Part shown: positions 24,313 to 32,451 of the stretch, in pieces
Layout: each line of letters begins with the position of its first letter
Numbering within the stretch: the first letter of the stretch is position 1
Assembly: GCF_030705605.1 (NCBI RefSeq)
Contig: NZ_JAPCKK010000021.1
Coordinates: 1 to 64,000 of the forward strand
Origin: Paenibacillus zeirhizosphaerae
GTDB lineage: Bacteria > Bacillota > Bacilli > Paenibacillales > Paenibacillaceae
Direction: 5' to 3'
DNA: 64,000 bases
Made by a program: the position numbers and the translations under genes
Notes under the pieces: model-generated
Database searches by the model: none
Told to the model about the DNA's origin: nothing
What the model saw: the letters and a program-made list of their open reading frames with translations, nothing else

Positions 24313-26103
24313 ATGAAAACTCCATTACAGCAAACATGGGATCTGGAGTCTATTTTCAGCGGGGGATCTTCCTCTCCCGCATTTGCCGATTACTTAAACG
24401 TTCTGGAAGCGGATATCAAAAGGCTGCTTGCTGATGTGAAAGCCGCAAAGGCGCCGCAAACCGTATTGGATACAGAGCATCTGGATGGCATACTGGAGCT
24501 TCTGCAGGGTTGTGGGGGCCGTATTACCGAGGCTTCGTCCTTTGTTGCCTGTCTGACCGCCCAAAACCAGGATGACAAGGAAGCCGTTCGTCTTGGCTCA
24601 CGCATCAATTCTCTCAAGGCTCTGCTGGAGACGGCGCGAACCGTGTATCAGAACCTTCTCCGTATGACCAGCGATGACATATGGGCCCGCTGGATGGAGA
24701 GGGAGAATATTAAACCGGTTGCTTTTGTGCTGAATGAGAGCCGTGAGGCGGCCAGGGAGAAAATGGCGCCGGAGCTGGAAAGCCTTGCTCTTGATCTGGC
24801 GGTTGACGGATATCATGGCTGGGGTGAATTTTATGACACGATTGTCAGCAAGGTATCGATTCCCGTTGAAGAGAACGGTGAAATCAACCATCTGTCCGCA
24901 GGACAGGCTGCCAATAAGCTGCATCATGCAGACAGAGCGGTAAGGGAAAAGGTTTTTGTCGAATGGGAAAAAGCATGGACGAACGTGGATGACTATTGTG
25001 CGGACACGTTGAACCATCTTGGCGGCTTCAGGCTGAAGCTGTATGAAAATCGCGGCTGGGACGATGTGCTGAAGGAACCGCTCAGCATCAACAGAATGTC
25101 CAGGGAAACGCTGGATATGATGTGGCAGGTCATTGTGGAGATTAAGCCCGTGCTGGTCCAATATCTTGAGCGCAAAGCCAAGCTGCTGGGAGTTGAGCGT
25201 TTATCGTGGCATGATATTGAAGCACCGATAGGTACTTCCTCGGAACATATCAGCTATGACAAGGCGGCTGTCACCATTATCGAACAGTTTGCGAAATTCA
25301 GTCCTGACATGGCTTCTTTTGCCGAGATGGCTTTCGATAAAAGCTGGATTGAAGCCGAAGACCGTCCGGGCAAGCGTCCGGGGGGATTCTGTACTTCCTT
25401 GCCTGTAAGTAAAGAAACCCGTATTTTTATGACCTATGCGGGTACGGCAAGCAATGTATCGACTCTTGCGCATGAATTGGGTCACGGCTATCACCAGCAT
25501 GTCATGGATGATCTTCCTGAGTTCAATCAGAACTACGCCATGAATGTGGCGGAGACCGCCTCAACACTTGCAGAGCTCATCGTTTCGGATGCCCTGATTG
25601 AAGCTGCATCAAGTGAGCAGGAGAAGCTGTCTTTGCTTGAGGACAAGATTCAGCGCAGCGTGGCTTTCTTTATGAATATTCACGCACGGTTTCTGTTTGA
25701 GACCCGGTTTTATGAGAAACGCAAATCAGGCATCGTAGGTGCAGAGCAGCTTAGTGAGCTGATGACAGAAGCGCAGAGAGAAGCGTATTGTGGCGTTTTG
25801 GCGGAGATGCACCCGCATTTCTGGGCCTCCAAGCTGCATTTTTATATTACGGATGTTCCATTCTATAATTTCCCTTATACGTTCGGCTATATGTTCAGTG
25901 CAGGCATATATGCCTATGCGCAGAAGAGCGGCGGCGGATTTGCGAAAGAGTATGACGAGCTGCTGCGCGATACCGGTCGTATGACCGTGGAAGGCCTAGC
26001 CGACAAGCATCTGGGAAGTGATTTGACCAAGCCGGATTTCTGGCGTGGAGCGGCAGAGCTGGCTGTGGAGGATATTGAGTTATTTCTGCGTATGACAGAG
26101 TAA
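24313..26103 (+). CDS. pepF: M3-family oligoendopeptidase (PepF type)
   Basis: A 596-residue cytoplasmic zinc metallopeptidase of the M3B/oligoendopeptidase F group, which degrades short peptides. The active site is H387-E388-L-G-H391, with a downstream Glu in the next helix (NVAETASTLAELIV). The N-terminal helical half closes over the site. ATG at 24313 has AAAGGTGG 8 bp upstream; a longer in-frame ATG at 24244 adds unrelated residues. Its terminator is followed by a dispersed repeat. Confidence 0.93.
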   Translation: MKTPLQQTWDLESIFSGGSSSPAFADYLNVLEADIKRLLADVKAAKAPQTVLDTEHLDGILELLQGCGGRITEASSFVACLTAQNQDDKEAVRLGSRINSLKALLETARTVYQNLLRMTSDDIWARWMERENIKPVAFVLNESREAAREKMAPELESLALDLAVDGYHGWGEFYDTIVSKVSIPVEENGEINHLSAGQAANKLHHADRAVREKVFVEWEKAWTNVDDYCADTLNHLGGFRLKLYENRGWDDVLKEPLSINRMSRETLDMMWQVIVEIKPVLVQYLERKAKLLGVERLSWHDIEAPIGTSSEHISYDKAAVTIIEQFAKFSPDMASFAEMAFDKSWIEAEDRPGKRPGGFCTSLPVSKETRIFMTYAGTASNVSTLAHELGHGYHQHVMDDLPEFNQNYAMNVAETASTLAELIVSDALIEAASSEQEKLSLLEDKIQRSVAFFMNIHARFLFETRFYEKRKSGIVGAEQLSELMTEAQREAYCGVLAEMHPHFWASKLHFYITDVPFYNFPYTFGYMFSAGIYAYAQKSGGGFAKEYDELLRDTGRMTVEGLADKHLGSDLTKPDFWRGAAELAVEDIELFLRMTE

Positions 26104-26118
26104 AAGGCACGGAAATCA

Positions 26119-26166
26119 GGGGCTGTCCCAAAAGTCATGAAAATGGCTTGGGTCAGCTCCTTTTTC
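26119..26166 (+). terminator. terminator after pepF
   Basis: GGGGCTGTCCCAA pairs with TTGGGTCAGCTCC with one mismatch, and a run of T follows. The arm GGGCTGTCCC-AAAG also occurs at 17211-17225 on the other strand, at the end of the M23 peptidase gene. Confidence 0.75.
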
Positions 26167-26186
26167 AATTTGTTAAACCAGAAGAT

Positions 26187-26376
26187 TGCGATTTCCGATT
26201 GTTCTTTTTAAGTTGGAGGATGCACAAAAGCAGCGGAGAGGACGAAGCAATTTCGGAAAAGCGGAGCGTTCACCTTTGGCCCGGAGGGTCAACAGTGATT
26301 GGAGGAATGCTTCGTTCCCGGAGCGTCTCACCCACGCACGAAACACACACGCGGTCAAGAGCCTTTGGGGACACCC
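26187..26376 (-). repeat. dispersed hairpin repeat, copy 2 (~190 bp, inverted)
   Basis: The reverse complement matches copy 1 (16525-16724) along its whole length, from GGGTGTCCCCAAAGGC to AAGAACAATCGGAAAT, with scattered substitutions and small gaps. Its hairpin arms are at 26238-26254 and 26304-26319 and carry a few mismatches. It lies 84 bp after the pepF stop codon, beyond the terminator. Confidence 0.85.
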
Positions 26377-26388
26377 TTTTTTTGTCTA

Positions 26389-26523
26389 GTGCTGCCTGGG
26401 ACTTGGAATGGTAACGAAGAACCCTCCGGCGTAAAGGGAGCGGTATGGTTTGAAAAAGATGAAGTGAACTGGGAAATCGCAGGAAGGGAGTTTGATAACG
26501 GTTTAGCAAATTATGTCGATTAA
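26389..26523 (+). pseudogene. possible 3' fragment of a lost gene
   Basis: An open frame of 44 codons reads like protein: GTWNGNEEPSGVKGAVWFEK, then EVNWEIAGREFDNGLANYVD, with mixed charge and hydrophobicity. It has no start or ribosome binding site and begins directly after repeat copy 2, so the repeat or a deletion may have removed the front of a gene. I cannot name the family. The remainder to 26692 holds only the next promoter. Confidence 0.3.
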
Positions 26524-26608
26524 AGTGGCGATTTGCTGTCCAAGACCAAAAACCATGTATAAATACGCGAGCTCACTAGGAATAAACTCCCATTTATGTT
26601 GGTTAATA

Positions 26609-26637
26609 TTGAATAGGTCATGATACTCACTTATAAT
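26609..26637 (+). promoter_or_regulatory. sigma-A promoter for the gene at 26693
   Basis: TTGAAT, 17 bp, TATAAT, with a predicted start of transcription about 50 bp before the coding region. Confidence 0.75.
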
Positions 26638-26692
26638 ATGAGACATAAGTCCTATTTAAATGATTTTTATATCAGACTAAAGGAGTGTTTGT

Positions 26693-27103
26693 ATGATAAA
26701 AATGGAGCAGCTATCGCTGGCTAGACAGGTGGATATGGTCTTTAGAGAATTGGACGACGAATTATCGGGCATGGATTCGGGAATTGTGTTTTTGCAAATC
26801 CGCAATAACGTCATCGGCAAATTCGGTATTCGACATTTTCCGGTGGAAAGCAGGGGCGGCCAGATGCAGATGTCGGAATCAGGCTTAAATGCACAACAGC
26901 GCTCGTCTTTCCGCAGTATGGCGCTTGAGGCCCTAAAGCTCAAGCAGAAATGGACACATGGGGAAATCTCATACGAATTTACAATTAGGCAAGGACTAAT
27001 TAATGTGGACACCACGATAGAATCCAATTACAACATGGCTAATCTGATGATACGTTATCCGAGGCACCATACATACCAAGAAGTAAACACGGAATTATTA
27101 TAA
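26693..27103 (+). CDS. hypothetical protein
   Basis: A 136-residue soluble protein that I do not recognise. It has mixed alpha/beta character and no signal, membrane or cysteine motif. The central LNAQQRSSFRSMALEALKLK is helical and the C-terminal half (ISYEFTIRQGLINVDTTIES) looks beta-rich. A good promoter, AAAGGAG before the ATG and a strong terminator mark it as a single-gene transcript. Confidence 0.7.
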   Translation: MIKMEQLSLARQVDMVFRELDDELSGMDSGIVFLQIRNNVIGKFGIRHFPVESRGGQMQMSESGLNAQQRSSFRSMALEALKLKQKWTHGEISYEFTIRQGLINVDTTIESNYNMANLMIRYPRHHTYQEVNTELL

Positions 27104-27123
27104 TTTTTTTTAATTTTATGACC

Positions 27124-27162
27124 AACAAAGAAAGCGGCCTGTAAAGGGCCGCTTTCTTTGTT
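27124..27162 (+). terminator. terminator after the gene at 26693
   Basis: Perfect 16-bp stem AACAAAGAAAGCGGCC/GGCCGCTTTCTTTGTT with a 7-nt loop and flanking A and T runs. The symmetry could serve both strands. Confidence 0.9.
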
Positions 27163-27250
27163 GTAAGGATTCTTTTGGAAAGGGCATCGAATAGACGTTA
27201 TCTTCTTCGAAGTACGTCGATCAATGCTTTTCTTATGATCTCATTTACGA

Positions 27251-27496
27251 TTACAGACCGGATTTACCGGATTGGCCTGCGATGGATTCCTCAGCGATTT
27301 GTACCAGGCGCTTCGTGATATAACCTCCAAGCGAACCGGCTTCTCTGGAAGGCATGTTACCATAATAACCGTCCTGTGGAATCGTAATTCCCAGCTCCTG
27401 AGCTGCCTCGAATTTCAATTGCTGCAGCGATGCGTTGGCTTGAGGTACCACCAGGTTGTTGCTGCGGCGGCGTCCGCCTTGATTCGTTTCGTACAT
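27251..27496 (-). CDS. alpha/beta-type small acid-soluble spore protein
   Basis: An 81-residue SASP that coats spore DNA. Both family signatures are present: FEAAQELGITIPQDGYYGNM with the germination-protease cleavage region, and the GSLGGYITKRLVQIAEE block. ATG at 27496 has AAGGAGGTGA 5-8 bp upstream. A sigma-G-type promoter lies at 27527-27555. It is a paralogue of the gene at 30313. Confidence 0.95.
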   Translation of the reverse strand: MYETNQGGRRRSNNLVVPQANASLQQLKFEAAQELGITIPQDGYYGNMPSREAGSLGGYITKRLVQIAEESIAGQSGKSGL

Positions 27497-27526
27497 GGTG
27501 CTCACCTCCTTCGGCTGTAGTGAGGT

Positions 27527-27555
27527 TAGTATGCTACGGCATTATGAAAATATCC
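27527..27555 (-). promoter_or_regulatory. sigma-G promoter of the SASP gene
   Basis: On the minus strand, GGATA, 17 bp, CATACTA. Both boxes match the forespore sigma-G consensus (GNATR and CATNNTA). Confidence 0.72.
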
Positions 27556-27584
27556 GCCGAAGGAAGGAGAAATAAAGAGGTAAA

Positions 27585-28550
27585 TTAGGGGAAAACAATT
27601 TCTAGACGAGTATTTAAATGAATAGTCTGTTGGGGCTCCAGGCGAATCAGACCTGTAAAGTCGTCTCCTTGCTTCAGATTGGGAGCATCCGGCAGCCAGG
27701 TATAGGGCTCGATGCACAAAAACTGATCCGCTTCCCCTTTCGTATATAAGACCCAATGCTTAAAAAACTGCTCATCTGCACTGTATTGAATGCTGTATCC
27801 GTCATCTCTGGACAGGAGGGCGACGGCGGGGCCGCTTGAGGCACGCAGAGGTGTATCCAGGTTCCATCCCTTCAAAGATATTCCCTCAGGCAATTGCTCA
27901 AGCGCTCCAAGACCCTCCATTTCCCCGGTAGGCAGCAGTTGTTCGTTCTGTGCATATATTCCACTCACCGGCAGCTTGAGCGACCATCTCTCTGGTTCTC
28001 CGTCAAGCAGGAACCATGTATGATAACCCATTCCAAATGGAATGGCTACCTCGCCCTGATGTGTAACTTTTAAAGTCTGGCTGAAGCTGCTTCCCTGCAG
28101 TCGATACACCATTTCTAAGCGAAGCGGCACAGGGAACTGTCTTATCCAATTTTCGTCATTGATTGTTAAAAGCTCAGTGGTAATGCTGCAGGAATCATCG
28201 TCTTCTTCAATATCGCTTACACACCAAGCCTGAGTTCGATGCAGACCATGGATATGATTGTCATTGGCTGTATTACGGTCGAACTGGTACTCCACCTGAT
28301 CATAGACAAAATGCCCTCCGCGAATTCTTCCTGGCGGTATCAGCATAGGAATACCGAAATGGTATGGCTTTTGCAGATAAAAGGATAAATCTTCCTCAGC
28401 CGGCTTACGCAGGATCTCCCGTCCGTTTATATTATCCCGTATCGAGATAACGTTATTGCCCAAACGAGGCAGCAGTGTGACTTCTAGTTCCCGGCTATGT
28501 AAGATGTAAGTGTCGTAACCATTCCAATGCCCTTTGGTCACTTGTTTCAT
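27585..28550 (-). CDS. aldose 1-epimerase family protein
   Basis: A 321-residue beta-sandwich protein of the galactose mutarotase superfamily. Conserved catalytic candidates are the His residues in NHIHGLHR and GMGYHTW and the Glu in LCIEPYTW. Members interconvert sugar anomers or bind sugar phosphates; the substrate here is unknown. ATG at 28550 has AAAGGAG 7 bp upstream, whereas the ATG at 28556 sits one base after it. Confidence 0.85.
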   Translation of the reverse strand: MKQVTKGHWNGYDTYILHSRELEVTLLPRLGNNVISIRDNINGREILRKPAEEDLSFYLQKPYHFGIPMLIPPGRIRGGHFVYDQVEYQFDRNTANDNHIHGLHRTQAWCVSDIEEDDDSCSITTELLTINDENWIRQFPVPLRLEMVYRLQGSSFSQTLKVTHQGEVAIPFGMGYHTWFLLDGEPERWSLKLPVSGIYAQNEQLLPTGEMEGLGALEQLPEGISLKGWNLDTPLRASSGPAVALLSRDDGYSIQYSADEQFFKHWVLYTKGEADQFLCIEPYTWLPDAPNLKQGDDFTGLIRLEPQQTIHLNTRLEIVFP

Positions 28551-28637
28551 ATCCATGCTCCTTTGTCCACTGTAATCGGGTTTTCACCGTACAGCATTAT
28601 GATAACAGATTTTGCTGCTATAAGTACAAATCGAGAT

Positions 28638-28666
28638 TTGACAATAAACTCCTCTGGACTTATCAT
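28638..28666 (+). promoter_or_regulatory. sigma-A promoter of the trpS leader
   Basis: TTGACA, 17 bp, TATCAT. Transcription would start near 28673, just before the T-box leader. Confidence 0.8.
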
Positions 28667-28672
28667 AAATAC

Positions 28673-28947
28673 AAATAAGATGGTAATGCAATGATAAGGA
28701 CAAGTAAGCATTCAAGTGTACACTTCAGAAAGCCGGTGAATGATGCGAACCGGTGTGGCCTGACTGCCGAATGGACCTTGGAGTGCCAAGCGGAATAGGA
28801 GATGTGTTCTCCCCAGTATGCCGGCCGGCTGTTCCCCGTTATAGGAATCCTAAGGCAGATTTGTTGATGGAAGGCTTGTCGCAAGCATCTGCGAATAAGG
28901 GTGGTACCACGGTCTCGCGTCCCTTTGAGGGGATAGCGGGCTTTTTT
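28673..28947 (+). promoter_or_regulatory. T-box riboswitch (tryptophan) with terminator
   Basis: The leader holds a stem I region (AGAAAGCCGGTGAATGATGC...), the specifier TGG at 28772-28774 in GAATGGACC, and the T-box AAGGGTGGTACCACGG at 28897-28912. A terminator GTCCC/GGGAT-type stem ends in six T at 28942-28947. Uncharged tRNA-Trp binding would favour the antiterminator and let trpS be transcribed. The matching tRNA-Trp is at 1137. Confidence 0.93.
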
Positions 28948-28992
28948 GCGTTCAGGGACTAAATTAAGAAAATACCAGGAGGAATTTGAAGC

Positions 28993-29982
28993 ATGAAAAC
29001 TGTATTGTCAGGAATTCAGCCCAGTGGCCAATTGACGCTGGGAAATTACATCGGTGCGATGAAGAACTTCGTGAAGCTGCAGGAGGATCACCGCTGTCAC
29101 TTTATGATCGTGGATCTGCATGCGGTCACCGTGCCGCAGGAGCCTGCACAGCTTAGAGAGCAGTCCGCCGCTGTTGCAGCTCTTTTTGTAGCGGCCGGTA
29201 TCAATCCTGAAAAATCCAATGTGTTCATGCAATCCCATGTCCCGCAGCACGCTGAGCTCGGATGGTTGATGACCACACTCACGAACATGGGTGAGCTGGA
29301 GAGAATGACACAGTTCAAAGATAAATCGGAAGGGAAAGATTCTGTAGGAGCGGGCTTATTTGTATACCCGTCTCTAATGGCCGCAGATATTCTTCTTTAT
29401 AATGCGGACCTGATTCCGGTCGGAGAAGACCAAAAGCAGCATCTTGAGCTGACGCGCGGCTTGGCGGGGCGCTTTAATCACCGCTTCGGAAATTATTTCA
29501 CGATACCGGAGCCCTATATTCCTGAAGTAGGGGCACGCGTGATGTCGCTGGATGACGCCTCCAAAAAAATGAGCAAAAGCAATCCGAATCCTGGAAGTTA
29601 TATCGCACTGCTGGATGAGCCATCTGTCATTCGCAAAAAAATAAGCCGTGCCACAACAGACTCTGGCAGTGAAGTGCGATATGACCCGGCTAACAAACCG
29701 GAAATTAGCAATCTGATGAGTATATTCAGCCAATGCTCAGGTTTATCGCTGACGGAGGTGGAGAAACGCTTCGAGGGGCAAATGTACGGTGCATTCAAGA
29801 AGGAGCTGGGTGAAGCGGTGGTATCTGTTCTTGAGCCGCTGCAGCAGCGCTACCGCGATATACGCGAGTCCGGAGAAATGGACCGCATTCTTGCACAATC
29901 TGCCGAGCGGGCAAGAGAAACAGCAGCCAGTACACTGGCTGCTGTGAAGGAACGAATGGGATTTCTCATGCCGAAAGGCTGA
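28993..29982 (+). CDS. trpS: tryptophan--tRNA ligase
   Basis: A 329-residue class I synthetase that charges tRNA-Trp. The HIGH-like motif is in QPSGQLTLGNYIGA (12-25) and the KMSKS loop is KKMSKSN near residue 195. GEDQKQHLELTR is a family block. Length is normal. AGGAGG lies 11 bp before the ATG. Expression is controlled by the T-box leader directly upstream. Confidence 0.97.
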   Translation: MKTVLSGIQPSGQLTLGNYIGAMKNFVKLQEDHRCHFMIVDLHAVTVPQEPAQLREQSAAVAALFVAAGINPEKSNVFMQSHVPQHAELGWLMTTLTNMGELERMTQFKDKSEGKDSVGAGLFVYPSLMAADILLYNADLIPVGEDQKQHLELTRGLAGRFNHRFGNYFTIPEPYIPEVGARVMSLDDASKKMSKSNPNPGSYIALLDEPSVIRKKISRATTDSGSEVRYDPANKPEISNLMSIFSQCSGLSLTEVEKRFEGQMYGAFKKELGEAVVSVLEPLQQRYRDIRESGEMDRILAQSAERARETAASTLAAVKERMGFLMPKG

Positions 29983-29998
29983 GAGAAAAGCTTGCTGT

Positions 29999-30027
29999 GA
30001 GGGCCCGGACTGAGCCGGGCTCTATTT
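29999..30027. terminator. short terminator between trpS and the small gene at 30026
   Basis: GAGGGCCCGG/CCGGGCTC hairpin with a short loop, followed by TATTTA on the plus strand. It touches the stop codon of the convergent minus-strand gene. Confidence 0.5.
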
Positions 30028-30193
30028 AGGAGCGGTTTTGTCTCGCCTTGGTGGCAAAGCCCCAACCAATATTCAGCACCGATGCAAGGCCTAGAACGAC
30101 CGCGAGCCATGCGGAATGACTGATGGAAATGGCGGCTGCAGTCAGCAGTACAATGGACGAAGCGGCAAACCACATGGACAAAGTCTTGCTCAT
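30026..30193 (-). CDS. DUF5325-like small membrane protein
   Basis: A 55-residue protein with two hydrophobic segments (about 7-23 and 28-45) and a basic C-terminal tail, GWGFATKARQNRS. This shape fits the DUF5325/YlaF family, but I assign it only tentatively. ATG at 30193 has TTGGAGG 8 bp upstream. It is convergent with trpS. Confidence 0.6.
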   Translation of the reverse strand: MSKTLSMWFAASSIVLLTAAAISISHSAWLAVVLGLASVLNIGWGFATKARQNRS

Positions 30194-30229
30194 GGGAAAA
30201 ACCTCCAACCTTAAATATTGTATTTACGG

Positions 30230-30258
30230 GAATAAGCTGATGATTGAGAGCCATAATA
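30230..30258 (+). promoter_or_regulatory. sigma-G promoter of the second SASP gene
   Basis: GAATA, 17 bp, CATAATA; both boxes match the sigma-G consensus and the spacing equals that of the promoter at 27527. Confidence 0.75.
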
Positions 30259-30312
30259 AGTTTGCAAGCTTGCAATGAACCTCATCCAGAAGACTGAAAG
30301 GAGATTCCAAAT

Positions 30313-30549
30313 ATGGCACGTCGTTCAAATGGATTGCTGATCAAACAAGCTGGTTCCGCTCTGAATCAAATGAAAATGGAAGCGGCTCAGGAGCTGGGAA
30401 TCGCCATTCCGCAAGACGGTTATTATGGTAACATGGTATCCCGTGAGACCGGAGCCCTTGGAGGTTACATCACCAAAAAACTCGTTCAACAAGCGGAGCA
30501 ATCCCTTGCAGGAACTACCGGTGGCACTGCTGGAACAGGACGTTTCTAA
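30313..30549 (+). CDS. alpha/beta-type small acid-soluble spore protein
   Basis: A 78-residue SASP with MEAAQELGIAIPQDGYYGNM and GALGGYITKKLVQQAEQ. A Gly/Thr-rich tail follows. It is very similar to the protein at 27251, so the two are recent or selectively constrained paralogues. AAAGGAG lies before the ATG, a sigma-G promoter upstream and a terminator downstream. Confidence 0.95.
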   Translation: MARRSNGLLIKQAGSALNQMKMEAAQELGIAIPQDGYYGNMVSRETGALGGYITKKLVQQAEQSLAGTTGGTAGTGRF

Positions 30550-30611
30550 CGAATTCCGCCAAATAGACATGGACAGGGTATACCCATATCCTGAAAACAC
30601 CAATGGACGAA

Positions 30612-30640
30612 AGTCCGGGGCGTTATCGCTCCGGCTTTTT
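30612..30640 (+). terminator. terminator after the second SASP gene
   Basis: AGTCCGGGGCG/CGCTCCGGCT stem with a TTAT loop and five T residues. Confidence 0.85.
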
Positions 30641-30883
30641 CTTTGTTGTCCGCCTATCCCGTATTGTGAATCAGAACTATAGAAACGTCAAGAGGGCGCT
30701 TACATAATAAAACAAGGTATGGAAAAACGGATAAATTGGCAATATTTATGAGAACAACCTCGCAGAATCAGTGTAAATGTACGATCTTTGTCAAACTCTC
30801 AGGAAAGACAATGTGATAAAATTTATATTCGGAGGGCGACTTCCTCCGATTTTCTTGTGGACATAAAGGAGGAGTTACTTAAC
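30641..30883 (+). other. ctaB upstream region with hairpin
   Basis: No gene is seen. A CGGAGG/CCTCCG hairpin lies at 30830-30848, followed by ATTTTCTT. A TTGTCA at 30788-30793 and TGATAA around 30814-30819 are weakly promoter-like (spacing too long). The hairpin could attenuate ctaB transcription, but its stem is short. Confidence 0.35.
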
Positions 30884-31819
30884 GTGAATAATTTTAGATA
30901 TAAAGCTTCCTCGGACACAGCTGCAGTTGCGGTGCCATCGAAACCGCCCGGCAGTGAAGCCGGTACCTGGAAGGATTTTATTACAGTAACCAAGCCCGGT
31001 ATTTTGCGAACCAATCTGGTCGCTGCCTTCGGCGGCTTTTGGCTGGCCTCCCAATGGGACGTTGACTATATTAAAATGATTCTTACGATGCTGGGGACTG
31101 TGCTTGTCATGGCGTCTTCCTGTGTGTTCAATAACTATTTTGACCGTGAACTGGACATGAAGATGGAGCGTACCCGGAATCGTTCATTGCCAACCGGACG
31201 TCTTACGCCAGCAGTCGTGCTTTCCTATGCAATCATCCTGGGTATTGCCGGTCTGGCGGTCTTGTTCTCCTTCTCAGGCGTGCTTGCGGGGCTGCTCGGT
31301 ATTTTGGGCATGTTCGTTTATGTGGTCATTTATACACTCTGGCTGAAACGTTCATCCACCTGGAGCACGTCCATCGGCGGTATTTCAGGAGCCATGCCTC
31401 CGGTCATCGGCTATGTGGCTGCGTCCGGCAAGATTGACGCTGGAGCCTGGCTGCTGTTTGCCCTGTTGTTTCTCTGGCAGCCGCCTCACTTCTGGGCCTT
31501 GGCGATCCGCCGCGTGGAGGAGTACCGTGCCGCGGGATTTCCACTGCTGCCGGTGGTTAAGGGCGTAGAACGTACAAAATGGCAGTGCATCCCGTATCTG
31601 GTCCTGCTTATTCCGGTGCCGATTCTGATGCACGTGTATGGGTATACTGGTCAGATCTTCATGTATGTTACCCTGATCCTGTCTCTGGTATGGTTGTTCT
31701 TCGCTGTGAAGGGCTTTAAAACGAACGATAATGAGGCTTGGGGCAAGAAAGTGTTCCTGTTCTCCATTAATTACCTGACCATCAGCTTCCTGCTGATGAT
31801 TATTGATACGGCCCATTAA
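30884..31819 (+). CDS. ctaB: protoheme IX farnesyltransferase (heme O synthase)
   Basis: A 311-residue integral membrane UbiA-family enzyme that adds a farnesyl group to heme B to make heme O. Prenyl-binding motif NNYFDRELDMKMERTRNR and the second conserved loop FLWQPPHFWALAI are present, with about nine membrane helices. GTG at 30884 is preferred: AAAGGAGGAG ends 9 bp upstream. A longer in-frame ATG at 30788 would run through the upstream hairpin. Its product is the substrate of CtaA, encoded at 42860. Confidence 0.94.
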   Translation: MNNFRYKASSDTAAVAVPSKPPGSEAGTWKDFITVTKPGILRTNLVAAFGGFWLASQWDVDYIKMILTMLGTVLVMASSCVFNNYFDRELDMKMERTRNRSLPTGRLTPAVVLSYAIILGIAGLAVLFSFSGVLAGLLGILGMFVYVVIYTLWLKRSSTWSTSIGGISGAMPPVIGYVAASGKIDAGAWLLFALLFLWQPPHFWALAIRRVEEYRAAGFPLLPVVKGVERTKWQCIPYLVLLIPVPILMHVYGYTGQIFMYVTLILSLVWLFFAVKGFKTNDNEAWGKKVFLFSINYLTISFLLMIIDTAH

Positions 31820-31825
31820 GTTTGA

Positions 31826-31866
31826 CGGGGGTCCCAGGAGGTCCATTGACCTGGGATCCCCTTTTC
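31826..31866 (+). terminator. terminator after ctaB
   Basis: GGGGGTCCCAGG/CCTGGGATCCCC stem with an 11-nt loop, followed by TTTTC. Confidence 0.88.
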
Positions 31867-31930
31867 ATATTCTGAGACACTCCGGGAAGAGGAGCAGGTT
31901 GTGCCCTATTCTCGACCTTTTGCGCTATGC

Positions 31931-32296
31931 TTACGAATCAAAGTATTGGCTTAGAGGCTGTTCTTTAGGGTATAGAATAAATTCATCCAGTCCGGCTTTT
32001 TCGAGTTGGGCGATGAGATATTCATCCGGTGTACCCTCGACTCCTGCATAACCCTTGCGGGTATAAATATGCAGGGCGTCGGGGAAGGAATCGCGGAGCA
32101 TGCCACGGATTTTTTTTCCAGAGCTGTCGTTATCCATGAATAAATAGATCTCATCGTGCTTGGCCTGCTTACGCAAGGAGTCCAGCTTTAAGGTGTTCAG
32201 CGTGCCGAAGGTGCACAAAATACGTACTTCGGGATCCAGCAGCCTGCGCAGCTTGCTGCGATCATTTTTGCCCTCCACAATAATAGTAATCGGCAT
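31931..32296 (-). CDS. Toprim-domain protein (YusF-like)
   Basis: A 121-residue protein consisting of one Toprim domain: the acidic VEGKND near the start, and the DxD motif FMDNDSSGKKI in the middle. Toprim folds bind Mg2+ and act on nucleic acids; small stand-alone members such as Bacillus YusF have no defined role. ATG at 32296 has GAGGGGG 7 bp upstream. No partner gene is adjacent. Confidence 0.82.
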   Translation of the reverse strand: MPITIIVEGKNDRSKLRRLLDPEVRILCTFGTLNTLKLDSLRKQAKHDEIYLFMDNDSSGKKIRGMLRDSFPDALHIYTRKGYAGVEGTPDEYLIAQLEKAGLDEFILYPKEQPLSQYFDS

Positions 32297-32451
32297 CAGG
32301 CACACCCCCTCATGTAAATAGCTTGTCGCGATTCCCCGGGAAATGATGAATGGTTATACAATAGATAGTGTAGCAACAAAACAAGGGATCATGCAAAAGC
32401 AAATAGCCCGCCAGGCGGCAGGCTGAGGGAGAAAGGCTGGAAATGTTTTGC

